This document shows, in pieces, positions 1 through 12,000 of a DNA stretch of 64,000 bases. The stretch comes from Pseudomonas denitrificans (nom. rej.) (GTDB lineage Bacteria > Pseudomonadota > Gammaproteobacteria > Pseudomonadales > Pseudomonadaceae). A program made the position numbers and the translations under genes. The notes under the pieces are model-generated. The model searched no databases, had not been told where the DNA came from, and saw only the letters and a program-made list of their open reading frames with translations. The stretch is taken from positions 6,816,509 to 6,880,508 of the forward strand of contig NZ_CP043626.1 of NCBI RefSeq assembly GCF_008807415.1. Reading direction: 5' to 3'. Position 1 is the stretch's first letter, and every line of letters begins with the position of its first letter.

Positions 1-3000
1 CTTGCTGGTGATGGTGGCACTGTCCGAGCTGGTGCGGGAGCCGCTGTCGACGAGTTCCCAGCTGACCGCGCCGTTGGCCGCGACCACTTTCTTCATCAGG
101 CTCCAGGCGAAGCTGTCGCCGCTGCCGAATTCGCCGGTGCGATAGTCGAAGCTCAGCTTGCCCAGGTTGTTTCCGTTGACGTTGAACTCCGGGCTGCTGG
201 CCTTGGTTGCGGCGCCACCGTAGGCGTCGGTGATCTTCAGCTCGCTGTTGGTGCGGGAGATCGAGCCGGTACCGGTCTTGCTCCAGTTGTCGACCTTGGC
301 GATGCCAGTGCCGCTGTTGTTGTCGAAGTTGGCGAGAACAGTGGTGGTATTGCCCAGGTTGATGGTGCCGGTCCCAGTAACCTTGGTGTTATCGAAGTAC
401 TTGAGGATGTCGGCGTTGACGCCGGTGCCGATACCGATTGCCCGCACATCGCTGATACCGCTCAGGCCGGCAAAGGACTGTGCGGACTCGGCGACGATGT
501 TGTCGCTGGTGCTGTTGCCGTTACCGTAGTTCTTCGAGTACGTCGGGTCACCGTCGGTGAGGAACAGCGTGAGGTTCTGATAGCCGTTCTTCTGGCCGTT
601 GAACCAGGTGACCGCCTGCTCGAAGGCCGACTGGTAGTTGGTGCCGCCGTCGGCCTGCAGGCCGGTGTTCTGGGTCTTGCCGATGGCGTTGATCAGTTGG
701 TCGACGTTGCCGTTGTTCAGGTCGGCGACGGTGACTTTGATGCTGGCGGAGGCGGAGAAGCCGATCAGGGTAATGTTGATCACGCCATCGTGGCCCTTGA
801 GCTCGTTGGCCAGGTTGATCAGTGCATCCTTGATCAGTTTCATCCGCGAGTCGGCGTAGGCCGCACCGCTGTTGCCAGCAAGGTTGTAGGCCATGCTGCC
901 GGAGGTATCGACCACCAGGGCGATGTTGTAGTTGGTACCCGGCTGGGTGGTGGTGAGCATGCCGCCTACGTCGCCGAGGATCACGTCGTCCCCCGAGCCG
1001 CCGGTGAGGGTGTTGTCACCGTTGGGAGTGGTGCCGGGGATCTGCACCTGGCCGACGTGGATGTCAAAACCGTAGGTCGGCGATGTGTCGACGCCGCCGT
1101 TGGCCACGCCACCGCTGTCCTGCACGGCGAAGCTGAAGTGCGCGTTGGAACCTGAAGCGTCGGGTACGAAGGTCAGCTTGCCGGCGGCAATGTCACTGGC
1201 GCTGACGGCCTTGCCGGCACTGATGGCCTGGCCGTTGAGCAGCAGGGTGCCGGAGTCCGGCAGGGCCTTGATCAGGATGTTCTGCAGGCTGTGGTTCTGG
1301 CCGTTGGTGGAGTCCGCGGTGTCACTGAAGGCGAAGTCCTTGGTGCCGAAGGTGTAGGTCTTGCCGGCGTAGACGCTGGCCGAACCGTCCGCCGAGAGCG
1401 GCGCATCGTTCACCGGGGTGACGTTGAGGGTCAGGGTGCTGGACGAGCTGGAGAAGCCGTCGTGGCTGTCCTGCACCGAGAACTTCAGGGTCGCGTAGGC
1501 GTTGCCCGCGGCGTTGGCCACCGGGGTGTAGACCAGACTGGCGAGCAGGCTGACGGCGATCACCTGGCCGGCGGTCACCGACTGGCCGTTGAGGGTCAGG
1601 CTGCCGGCGGTGGGCAGGTTGTCGATGCGGATCGCCTTGAGTGCGTCACCGGCGTCCTTGTCGCTGAAGCCGAAGTCGCTGGCGCTGAAGCTGCGCTTGC
1701 CGTCCTCGTTCAGGGTCACGGTGCTGTCGGTGGCGGTGGGCAGATCATTGCTGCCGGTCACGGTGATGGTCACGGTGGCCGGCGCGCTGACCGCACCCTG
1801 GGCGTCCTTGGCGGTGTAGGTGAAGGTCACCTGGCGCGATTCGCCGACGTTCAGCGAGTCGAAGTCGGTGCCCGGATTGAACACGTAGCTGCCGTTGGCG
1901 TTGAAGGTGAGGGTGCCGTTGCCGGCGCCCACGCTCTGTACCAGGGCATAGCCGTTGGGGTTGACCGCGCTGTCGATGTCGGTAGCCGCCGGGACCTGGC
2001 CGTTGTACGTGTTGTTCTCGCCGGTGGTCTGCTGGTCGTTCTTGGCTTCCGGCGCATCGTTCACTGCGTTGATGCCCACGGTGACGGTGGCGGTGCTGGT
2101 GCCGCCGTGGCCGTCGCTGATGGTGTAGGTGAAGCTGCCGCTGCCGTTGACGTCCTTGGCCGGGGTGAAGACGACGTTGCCGCCCTCGAGCTTCACGCTG
2201 CCGTTGACCGCGTTCTGCACGCTGACGATGGTCAGGCTGTCGCCGTCCACGTCGCTGTCATTGCCCAGCAGGGTCTGCGGAGCGATGGTCAGCGCGGTGT
2301 CCTCGTTGGTCACCAACTCGCCCACGGTGTGGGTCAGCGAGGTGCCGCCGACGGTGGTGTAGGTGCCGTTCTGCGGGCGCATCTCCACCTGCAGCTGGGC
2401 CTGGCCGCCCTGATCCCAGTAGACGATCTCGATGCTGTGGCTACCGCTCTGGGCGATGGTGAACACCGCCGATTCACGGCCTGTCGGGCTCTGGATGTTG
2501 TCGTACTTGAAGACTTCCACGCCGTCGATCTTGATGCTGAAGCCATCGTCGGCGTTAACCCGCAGCTGGTAGCTGCCGGCGTTGAGGTTGATCGCGCCGG
2601 TCAGCTGGATGATCGCGTCCGAGGTGTTCGCCGGATCGGTGTTGAGGCTCTTCGCATCGTTGCCGAGGAACTTCTGCAGGTTGCCGTCACCGCCCAGGTC
2701 GCCGCCGCTGAGGTTGTAGTTCAACGTGGTGGAGGTGAAGGTGGCGCTCGGGTTGTGCCCGGCCATGAAGCTGGTCACCTGGCTCAGACTGGTCAGGTTG
2801 GTGCCATCGGGGCCTTCGTTGTAGCCCCAGTAGTTGCCCTTCAGGCCGCTGAGGGTGAAGTTGTCGTTCACCGCCACCGGGGCGTCGTTCTCCGGCGTCA
2901 CGTTGAAGGTGATCTTGTTCGGCGTGGTGTCGTAGGTGTTGCTGCTGTCCTTCACCGAGAAGGTGAAGTTGGCGTAGTTGTTGCCGTTGGCATTGGCGGC

Positions 3001-6000
3001 CGGGGTGAACACCAGCTTGCCGAGGTCGGCGGCGTCGATTACCTGGCCGGCAGTCACGGCGTTGCCATTGAACTTCAGCGTGCCGTTGGTGGGCAGGCTG
3101 TCGATGCGCACGCCACTCAGGGTGTCGCCGGCGTCCACGTCGCTGAAGCCGAAGTCGGCGGCGCTGAAGCTGCGGCTGCTGTCTTCGCTCAGGGTGATGG
3201 TGTTGTCGGCGCCGTTGGGAGCGTCGTTGCTGCCGTTGACGGTGATGGTGATGGTCTTCGGATCGCTGAGCGCGCCGTCGTTGTCCTTCGCCTGGTAGGT
3301 GAAGGTGACGGTTTCGCTCTGGCCAGCGGCCAGGTGGTCGAAGGCGGTACCCGGCGTGAAGGTGTAGCTGCCGTTGGCGTTGAAGACCAGGCTGCCCTTG
3401 CCCTGCGCGACATCGGTGGCCAGCTGGTAGCCGACCACGGTGCCGTCGATATCGGTGGCGACCGGGACCTGGCCCTGGAGAACGGTGTTCTCTCCGGTCG
3501 ACGCAGTGCCGTCGGCCGCAACCGGACGGTCATTGGTGCCGGTGACGTCGATGGTGATGGTTTTCGGATCGCTCAGGGCGCCGTTGTTGTCCTTCGCCTG
3601 GTAGGTGAAGGTCACCAGTTCGTGAGCGCCGGCGGCCAGGTGATCGAAGGCCGTGCCTGGATTGAAGGTGTAGCTGCCGTTGGCGTTAAACGTCAGGGTG
3701 CCTTTGCCGGCCGCCACGTTGGTGACGAGCTGGTAGCTGGCGATGGTGCCGTCGACGTCGGTCGCCACCGGAACCTGGCCCTGGAGCACGGTGTTCTCGC
3801 CGGTGCTCTGGGTGTCGGCGTAGGCAACCGGCGCATCGTTGGTGCCGTTGATGGTGACGGTCACATTGGTGCTGGTGCCGTCGGCGGCTTTCACGACGAA
3901 GGTCTCGACGAGGTGTTCGCCGGCCTTCAGTTCGTTGAAGGCGGAGTTGGCCACGTAGGTCCAGGTGCCGTCAGCGGCGATGCTGAACTTGCCGTTGGTG
4001 CCGACGGTGTTGGTCTGGGTCTGGAAGACCGCCGGGCTGTCGACATCGTTGACGATCAGCTTCCCGCCGATGGTGACTGGGGCGTTGGTTTCGTCGGCGC
4101 TGCCGCTGTTCTGGCCGGTGATCACCGCCGCGTCGTTGGTGCCGGTGACAGTGATGGTGACTGTCTTCGGATCGCTCAGGGCGCTGTTGTTGTCCTTCGC
4201 CTGGTAGGTGAAGGTGACGTCCTGGGTCTGGCCCGCCGCCAGGTAGTCGAAGGCGGTACCCGGGTTGAAGGTGTAGCTGCCGTCGCTGTTGAAGGTCAGC
4301 GTGCCCTTGCCGCCGCCGATACCGGTGGCCAGCTGGTAGCTGGCGATGGTGCCGTCGACGTCGGTGGCGACCGGAACCTGACCCTGGAACACGGCGTTCT
4401 CGCCGGTGCTCTGGGTGTCGGCGTAGGCCACCGGCGCATCGTTGGTGCCGTTGATGGTGACGGTCACGTTGGTGCTGGTGCCGTCGGCCGCTTTCACGAC
4501 GAAGGTCTCGACGAGGTGTTCGCCGGCCTTCAGTTCGTTGAAGGCGGAGTTGGCCACATAGGTCCAGGTGCCATCGGTGGCGATGCTGAACTTGCCGTTG
4601 GTGCCGGCGGTGTCAGTCTGCGCCTGGAAGCTGGCCGGGCCGTCGACATCGGTGACATTCAGCTTGCCGCCAATGGTGACCGGGGCGTCGGTTTCATCGG
4701 CGTTGCCGCTGTTCTGGCCGGTGATCACCGCCGCGTCGTTGCTGCCGGTGACGGTGATGGTGACTGTCTGCGGGGTGCTCAGCGCGCCGTTGTTGTCCTT
4801 CGCCTGGTAGGTGAAGGTCACGGCTTCGCTCTGGCCGGCGGCCAGGTGATCGAAGGCGGCGCCCGGGTTGAAGCTGTAGCTGCCGTCGCTGTTGAAGGTC
4901 AGGGTGCCTTTGCCAGCAGCCACGTTGGTGGTGAGCTGGTAGCTGGCAACGGTGCCGTCGATATCGGTGGCGACCGGCACCTGCCCGTTGAACACGGCGT
5001 TTTCGTCGGTACTGACGGTGTCGGCAAACGCCACCGGCTTGTCGTTGGTGCCGACGATATTCACGGTGACGGTGCTGCTGGTGCCGTCGAAGGCTTTCAC
5101 GGTGAAGGTGTCGGTCAGGGTCTGGCCGTCCTTCAGCTCGTTGTAGGCCTCTTTGGCGGTGTAGACCCAGGCGCCGTCGCTGCCGAGGTTGAAGGTGCCG
5201 TACTTGCCGGTGCTGCTCTGTGCCTGGAAGCTTTCCGGGCTGTCGACGTCACTGATGCTCAGCTGGCCATTGGTGGTGACCGGGGCGTCGGTCTCGTACA
5301 CGTTGGCCGTGGACAGGCCGCCGATGACGGCTGCGTCGTTGCTGCCGGTAATGGTGATGGTGATGGTCTGCGGATCGCTCAGCGCGCCATTGTTGTCCTT
5401 CGCCTGGTAGGTGAAGGTCACGGTTTCGCTCTGGCCGGCGGCCAGGTGATCGAAGGCTGCGCCCGGATTGAAGCTGTAGCTGCCGTCAGTGTCGAAGGTC
5501 AGGGTGCCTTTGCCAGCGGCCACGCTGGTGGTCAGCTGGTAGCTGGCGACGCTGCCGTCAACGTCGGTGGCGGTCGGAACCTGGCCGTTGAGAACGCTGT
5601 TCTCCTCGGTGGTCTGGCTGTCGGCGTAGGCGACCGGCGCGTCGTTGGTGCCGATGAGGGTCACGGTGACGCTGGTGCTGGTGCCGTCGGCAGCCAGGAC
5701 GGTGAAGGTCTCGCTGCGGTGCTCGCCGTCCTTCAGTTCGTTGTAGGCCTCGTTGGTGACGTAGCTCCAGGTGCCGTCAGCAGCGATGCTGAACTTGCCG
5801 AGGGTGCCGGCGGTGTTGCTCTGCACCTGGAAGCTGGCTGGGCCGTCGACATCGCTGATGTCCAGCTTGCCGGCGATGGTGACCGGGGCGTTGGTTTCGT
5901 CGGCGCTGCCGGTGGTCTGGCCGGTGATCACCGCCGCGTCGTTGGTGCCGGTGACGGTGATGGTGACGGTCTTCGGATCGCTCAGTGCGCCATTGTTGTC

Positions 6001-9000
6001 CTTCGCCTGGTAGGTGAAGGTCACGGCTTCGTTCTGGCCGGCGGCCAGGTGGTCGAAGGCGGTGCCCGGATTGAAGCTGTAGCTGCCGTCGGTGTTGAAG
6101 GTCAGGGTGCCTTTGCCAGCAGCCACGCTGGTGGTCAGCTGGTAGCCGGCAACGGTGCCGTCGACGTCGGTAGCGGTCGGAACCTGGCCGTTGAGAACGG
6201 TGTTCTCTTCGGTGGTCTTGCTGTCGGCGTAGGCGACCGGCGCGTCGTTGGAGCCGTTGACGGTGATGGTGATGGTCTTCGGATCGCTCAGCGCGCCGTT
6301 GTTGTCCTTGGCCTGGTAGGTGAAGGACACGGTTTCGCTCTGGCCGGCAGCCAGGTGATCGAAGGCGCTACCCGGGTTGAAGCTGTAGCTGCCGTTGGCG
6401 TTGAAGGTCAGGGTGCCCTTGCCGGCGGCGACGTTGGTGGCGAGCTGGTAGCTGGCGATGGTGCCGTCGACATCGGTGGCGGTCGGAACCTGGCCGCTGT
6501 AGACGGTGTTCTCCCCGGTGGCCGCGACGCCGTCGAAGGCTACCGGCGCATCGTTGGTGCCGACGATGTTGACGGTCACGGTGGCGCTGGTGCCGTCGGC
6601 GGCCTTCACGGTGAAGGTGTCGGTCAGGGTCTGGCCGACCTTCAGTTCGTTGTAGGCGCTGCTGGCGACGTAGGTCCAGTTGCCGTCGGTGCCGAGGTTG
6701 AAGGTGCCGTACTTGCCGGCCACGTTGCTCTGCGCCTGGAAGGTTTCCGGGCTGTCGACGTCGCTGACGTTGAGCTTGCCGCTGGTGCTGACCGGCGCGT
6801 CGGTCTCGTTGACGCTGCTGGACTTCACGCCGCTGATGACGGCGGCGTCATTGCTGCCGGTGACGGTGATGGTGATGGTCTTGGGTTCGCTCAGCGCGCC
6901 GTTGTTGTCCTTCGCCTGGTAGGTGAAGGTGACGACCTGGCTCTCGCCGGCGGCCAGGTGGTCGAAGTCGCTGCCCGGCTCAAAGTGGTAGGTGCCGCTG
7001 GAGTTGAAGTTCAGCGAGCCGTTGCCCTGGCCGACGTCGGTGACCAGCTGGTAGCTGGAGACTCTGCCGTCCGGATCGGTGGCGGCCGGTACCTTGCCGT
7101 TGACGCGGCCGTTCTCATCGATGGTGACGCTGTCATCGTACGCGGTGGGCGCATCATTGGTGCCGAGGATATTCACGGTGACGCTGGAACTGGTGCCGTC
7201 GGCGGCTTTCACGGTGAAGGTGTCGGTCAGCGACTCGCCCGGCTTCAGCTCGTTGTAGGCGTCCTTGGCGACGTAGGTCCAGGCGCCGTCGGTGCCCAGG
7301 TTGAAGGTGCCGTACTTGCCGGCGACATTGGTCTGGGCCTGGAAGGTGTCCGGGCCGTCGACGTCGCTGACGTCCAGCTTGCCGCTGGTGGTGATCGGCG
7401 CGTTGGTCTCGTAGACGTTGACGATCTTCGCCCCGCTGATGATCGCGGCATCGTTGCTGCCGGTCACGGTCAGGGTGAGGACGTTCTCGTCGGTGGCGCC
7501 CTTGTCGTCGGTGACGATGAACTTGACCTGCAGCTCGAGGGTTTCACCGGCGCCGAGCTTCTGGTAGTCGGCGTGGTTGCCGTTGAAGCTCCAGGTGCCA
7601 TTGGCGTTCAGGGTGAAGCCGCTGGGCGCCGCGTCCTTCAGGCTGAAGTACAGCGCGTGGCCGTCGTCGACGTCGGTGGCGGTGAGCGTGCCGCCGCTGA
7701 TCTTGTCTTCATTCACCGAGGCGCTGGCGGCCTTGGCCACCGGCGCATCGTTGGTGCCGATGACGGTGATGGTCAGGGTGCTGCTGCTCTTGGCGCCGTA
7801 CTGGTCGGTAACGCTGTAGTTGACGGTGAAATTCTGGGTCGCGCCCACGGCCAGGTGCTGGTACGCCGCGTTGCCGGCGTCGAAGCTCCACTTGCCGCTG
7901 CTGTCGCTGCTGAAGCCCGCCGGCAGGTTGCCGGTGGTGGCGAAGGTCAGCACGGCGTTGTCGTCGACATCGCTGCCGGCCAGTTGGCCACCGATCTTGC
8001 TGTCTTCGTAGACGGTTTCCTTCATCACCCCGGCGACCGGTGCGTCGTTGGTGCCGGTGATGGTGAGCGTCAGGGTGCTGGTGCCGGTGGCGCCGTGTTC
8101 GTCGGTGACGGTGTAGTTGATCGCCAGGGTCTGCGTCTCGCCCTGGGCGAGGTGGTCATAGGCCGGGTTCTTGGCGTCGAACAGCCAGCTGCCGTCGGAC
8201 TTCAGGGTGAAGCCGGCGGTGTTCTGCGCGGTGCTGAAGGTCAGCTGGGCGTCGTGGTCGACGTCGGTGGCCTGCAGCTTGCCGGTGATCTCGCTGACCG
8301 GCTTGAGCTGGTTGGTCAGGGTGGTGTTATTGGCGCCGCTGGTGGTCAGGGTCCAGTTGCTGCCGATGTGGGTGACCTGGCCGACCACATTGCCGACGCT
8401 CACCTGCGAAGGCAGGTTGCTCAGCACGAGGGTCGAGTCGACGGATTTGTCGACGGCATCGGAAACGCCCAGGACGATGGTGTAGGTGCCCGGCTTGTCG
8501 AACACCTGCTGGAAGGTCTGCAGCCCCGAGCTGCCGCCGTCGCCGACCAGAGCCACGCTGGAAAGCAGCTGCACCTTCTGGCCGTTGACCTGCACGTAGG
8601 CGAAATCGTTGAAGGCCGATTCGTCGTTGGTGCTGAACTTCCAGTTGAAGCTGACCGCCTCGCCCGGCTGGGTGGTGGTGATGGTCAGGGTGACGGACGA
8701 GCCGTCGGTGGCGCCGGCCACGACGCCGGGGTCCTTGATGCCGCCTTCGACCGCGCTGGCGGTGGCCGGGTAGGCGACCGGCGCGTCGTTGGTGCCGACG
8801 ATGTTCACGGTGACGCTGGAGGCGGTGCCGTCTGCGGCTTTCACGGCGAAGGTGTCGACCAGGGTTTCACCGACCTTCAGCTCGTTGTAGGCGGACTTGG
8901 CGGTGTAGGTCCACTGGCCGTCGGCGCCCAGGTTGAAGGTACCGTACTTGCCGACGACGTTGCTCTGCGCCTGGAAGGTTTCCGGGCTGTCGACGTCGCT

Positions 9001-12000
9001 GATGGCCAGCTGGCCGCTGGTGCTGATCGGTGCATTGGTCTCGTAGACGCTGACCGAGGTCTGGCCGCTGATGACCGCGGCATCGTTGCTGCCGGTGACA
9101 GTGATGGTGATGGTTTGCGGGTCGCTCAGCGCGCCGTTGTCGTCCTTCGCCTGGTAGGTGAAGGTGACGTCCTGGCTTTCGCCGGCGGCCAGGTGGTCGA
9201 AGTCGGTGCCCGGCTCGAAGGTGTAGCTGCCGTCGGCGTTGAAGGTCAGGCTGCCATGGCCCTGGCCGACGTCGGTGGCCAGTTCGTAGCCGACGACGCT
9301 GCCGTCGATATCGGTCGCCAGCGGAACCTGGCTGGTGAAGGCCGCATTTTCGCCAGTGGTCTTGCTGTCGCCGAATGCCACCGGCGCATCGTTGGTGCCG
9401 ACGATGTTCACGGTGACCGTGGCGCTGGTGCCATCGGTCGCCTTGACGGTGAAGCTGTCGGTCAGTTTTTCGTCCTGCTTGAGCTCGTTGTAGGCATCGT
9501 TGGCGGTGTAGGTCCAGGTGCCATCGGTGCCCAGGCTGAAGGTGCCGTACTTGCCGGCGACGTTGCTCTGCGCCTGGAAGCTGGCCGGGCCGTCGACATC
9601 GCTGACGGTCAGCAGGCCGCCGGTGGTGACCGGCGCGTTGGTCTCGTTGACATTCACGCTGGCCACGCCGCCGATCACCGCCGGGTCGTTGCTGCCGGTA
9701 ACGGTGATGGTCAGGGTCTGGGTGTCGGTGGCGCCGTGTTCGTCGGTGACGATGTACTTGACCTGGATGTCCTTGGTCTCGCCTTCGGCGAGGGACTGGT
9801 AGGCCGGGTTCTTGCCGTCGAAGCTCCAGCTGCCGTCGGTCTTCAGGGTGAAGCCGGCCGGCGGGTTGCCGGAAACGCTGAAGCTCAGCTTGGCGCCATC
9901 GTCCACGTCGGTGGCGGTGAGCTGGCCTTGGCTGACGGCGTCTTCCTTGGCGGCTGCCGTCGCAGCGTCGGCCTTGGGCGCATCGTTGGTGCCGGTGACG
10001 GTGATCACCAGCACGCTCTGGGTGCTGGCGCCGTGTTCGTCGGTGACGGTGTAACCCACGCTGATGAGCTGGGTCGCGCCGGCCTTCAGGTGCTGGTAGG
10101 CGGCATCGCTTGCGTCGAAGCTCCACTTGCCGTCGCTGTTCAGGGTCAGGCCCGCCGGAGCGGCCTTGTTCAGGCTGTAGGTGAGCTGCGCGCCGTTGTC
10201 GACGTCGATGGCCTTCAGCTCGCCGCTGATCTGCGCATCTTCCTTGACGCCATTGAGCAGCGAGGGCAGGGCGATCGGCGTGTCGTTGGTGCCGGTGACG
10301 GTCAGCGTCAGGGTGTTGGTGCTGGTGGCGCCGTGTTCGTCGGTGACGGTGTAGTCGATCGACAGCACCTTGGTCTCGCCGGCGGCGAGGCTCTGGTAGG
10401 CCGGGTCGAGGCCGCTGAAGGCCCAGGTGCCGTCCTTGAACAGGGTGAAGCCGGCCGGTGCCTTGTCATTCAGGCTGAAGCTGAGCTTGGCGCCGTCGTC
10501 GACGTCGCTGGCGGTCAGTTTGCCGAAGCTGAGCTTGTCTTCGCTGGCCTTGGCGGACGCCGCGTTGGCGACCGGCGCATCGTTGGTGCCGGTGATGGTG
10601 ATGGTCAGGCTGCTGGAACTGGTGGCGCCGTGCTCGTCGGTGACGGTGAACGGGATGCTGAGGGTCTGCGTGGCGCCGGCCTTCAGGTGCTGGTACTCGC
10701 TGCCGCTGGCATCGAAGCTCCACTTGCCGTCGGCGTCGATGCTGAAGCCGGCCGGGGCGGCCTTGTCCAGGGCGTAGCTGAGCTGGGCGCCGTTGTCGGC
10801 GTCGGTGGCGGCGAGCTGGCCGCTGATCTGTGCATCTTCCTTCACCGCGCCGGTGGTGGCGCTGGCGACCGGCGCGTCATTGCTGCCGGTGACGGTGATG
10901 GTGATGGTCTGCGGATCGCTCAGGGCGCCGTTGTCGTCCTTCGCCTGGTAGGTGAAGGTGATGTCGCGGGATTCGCCTTCGGCGAGGCCGTCGAAGTCCT
11001 TGCCGGGGTTGAAGCTGTAGCTGCCGTCGGCATTGAAGGTCAGGGTGCCGTTGTTGGCGCCCACGCCGGTGGTCAGCTGATAGCCGGCGATGCTGCCGTC
11101 CACGTCGGAAGCTGTCGGAACCTGGCCGTTGAAGACGGTGTTTTCTTCGGTGGTGGCGCTGTCGGCATAAGCGACCGGAGCGTCGTTGGTGCCGGTGACG
11201 GTGATGGTGACGGTCTGCGGATCGCTCAGCGCGCCGTTGTTGTCCTTCGCCTGGTAGGTGAAGGTCACGTCGCGGGTCTCGCCCTGCGCCAGGCTGTCGA
11301 AGTCCTTGCCGGGGTTGAAGCTGTAGCTGCCATCCGGATTGAAGGTCAGGCTGCCGTTGCCCTGGCCGACACCGGTGGTCAGCTGGTAGCCGGCAACGCT
11401 GCCGTCGACGTCGGTGGCGGTCGGGACCTGGCCGTTGAGAACGGTGTTCTCCTCGGTGGTGGCCGCGCCAGGCAGGGCTACCGGCGCATCGTTGGTGCCG
11501 GTAACGGTGATGGTGATGGTCTGCGGATCGCTCAGCGCGCCGTTGTTGTCCTTCGCCTGGTAGGTGAAGGTCACGTCACGGGTCTCGCCCTGGGCCAGGC
11601 TGTCGAAGTCCTTGCCGGGGTTGAAGCTGTAGCTGCCGTCCGGGTTGAAGGTCAGGTTGCCATTGCCGTTGCCGACACCGGTGGTCAGCTGGTAGCCGGC
11701 GACGTTGCCGTCCACGTCGGAGGCGGCCGGGACCTGGCTGTTGAGCACACTGTTTTCTTCGGTGGTGGCTGCGCCCGGCAGGGCGACCGGCGCATCATTG
11801 GTGCCGGTCAGGGTCACGGTGAGGGTGGCGGTGCTGGTCGCACCATGCTCATCGGTGACGGTGTAAGGCACCTGCACGACCTGGGTCTCGCCCTCGGCCA
11901 GGTGCTGGTAGGCCGGGTCCTTGCCATCGAAGGTCCAGCTGCCGTCCGGCTTCAGGGTGAAGCCCGCCGGCGGATTGCCGTTGGTGGTGAAGGTGAGGGT

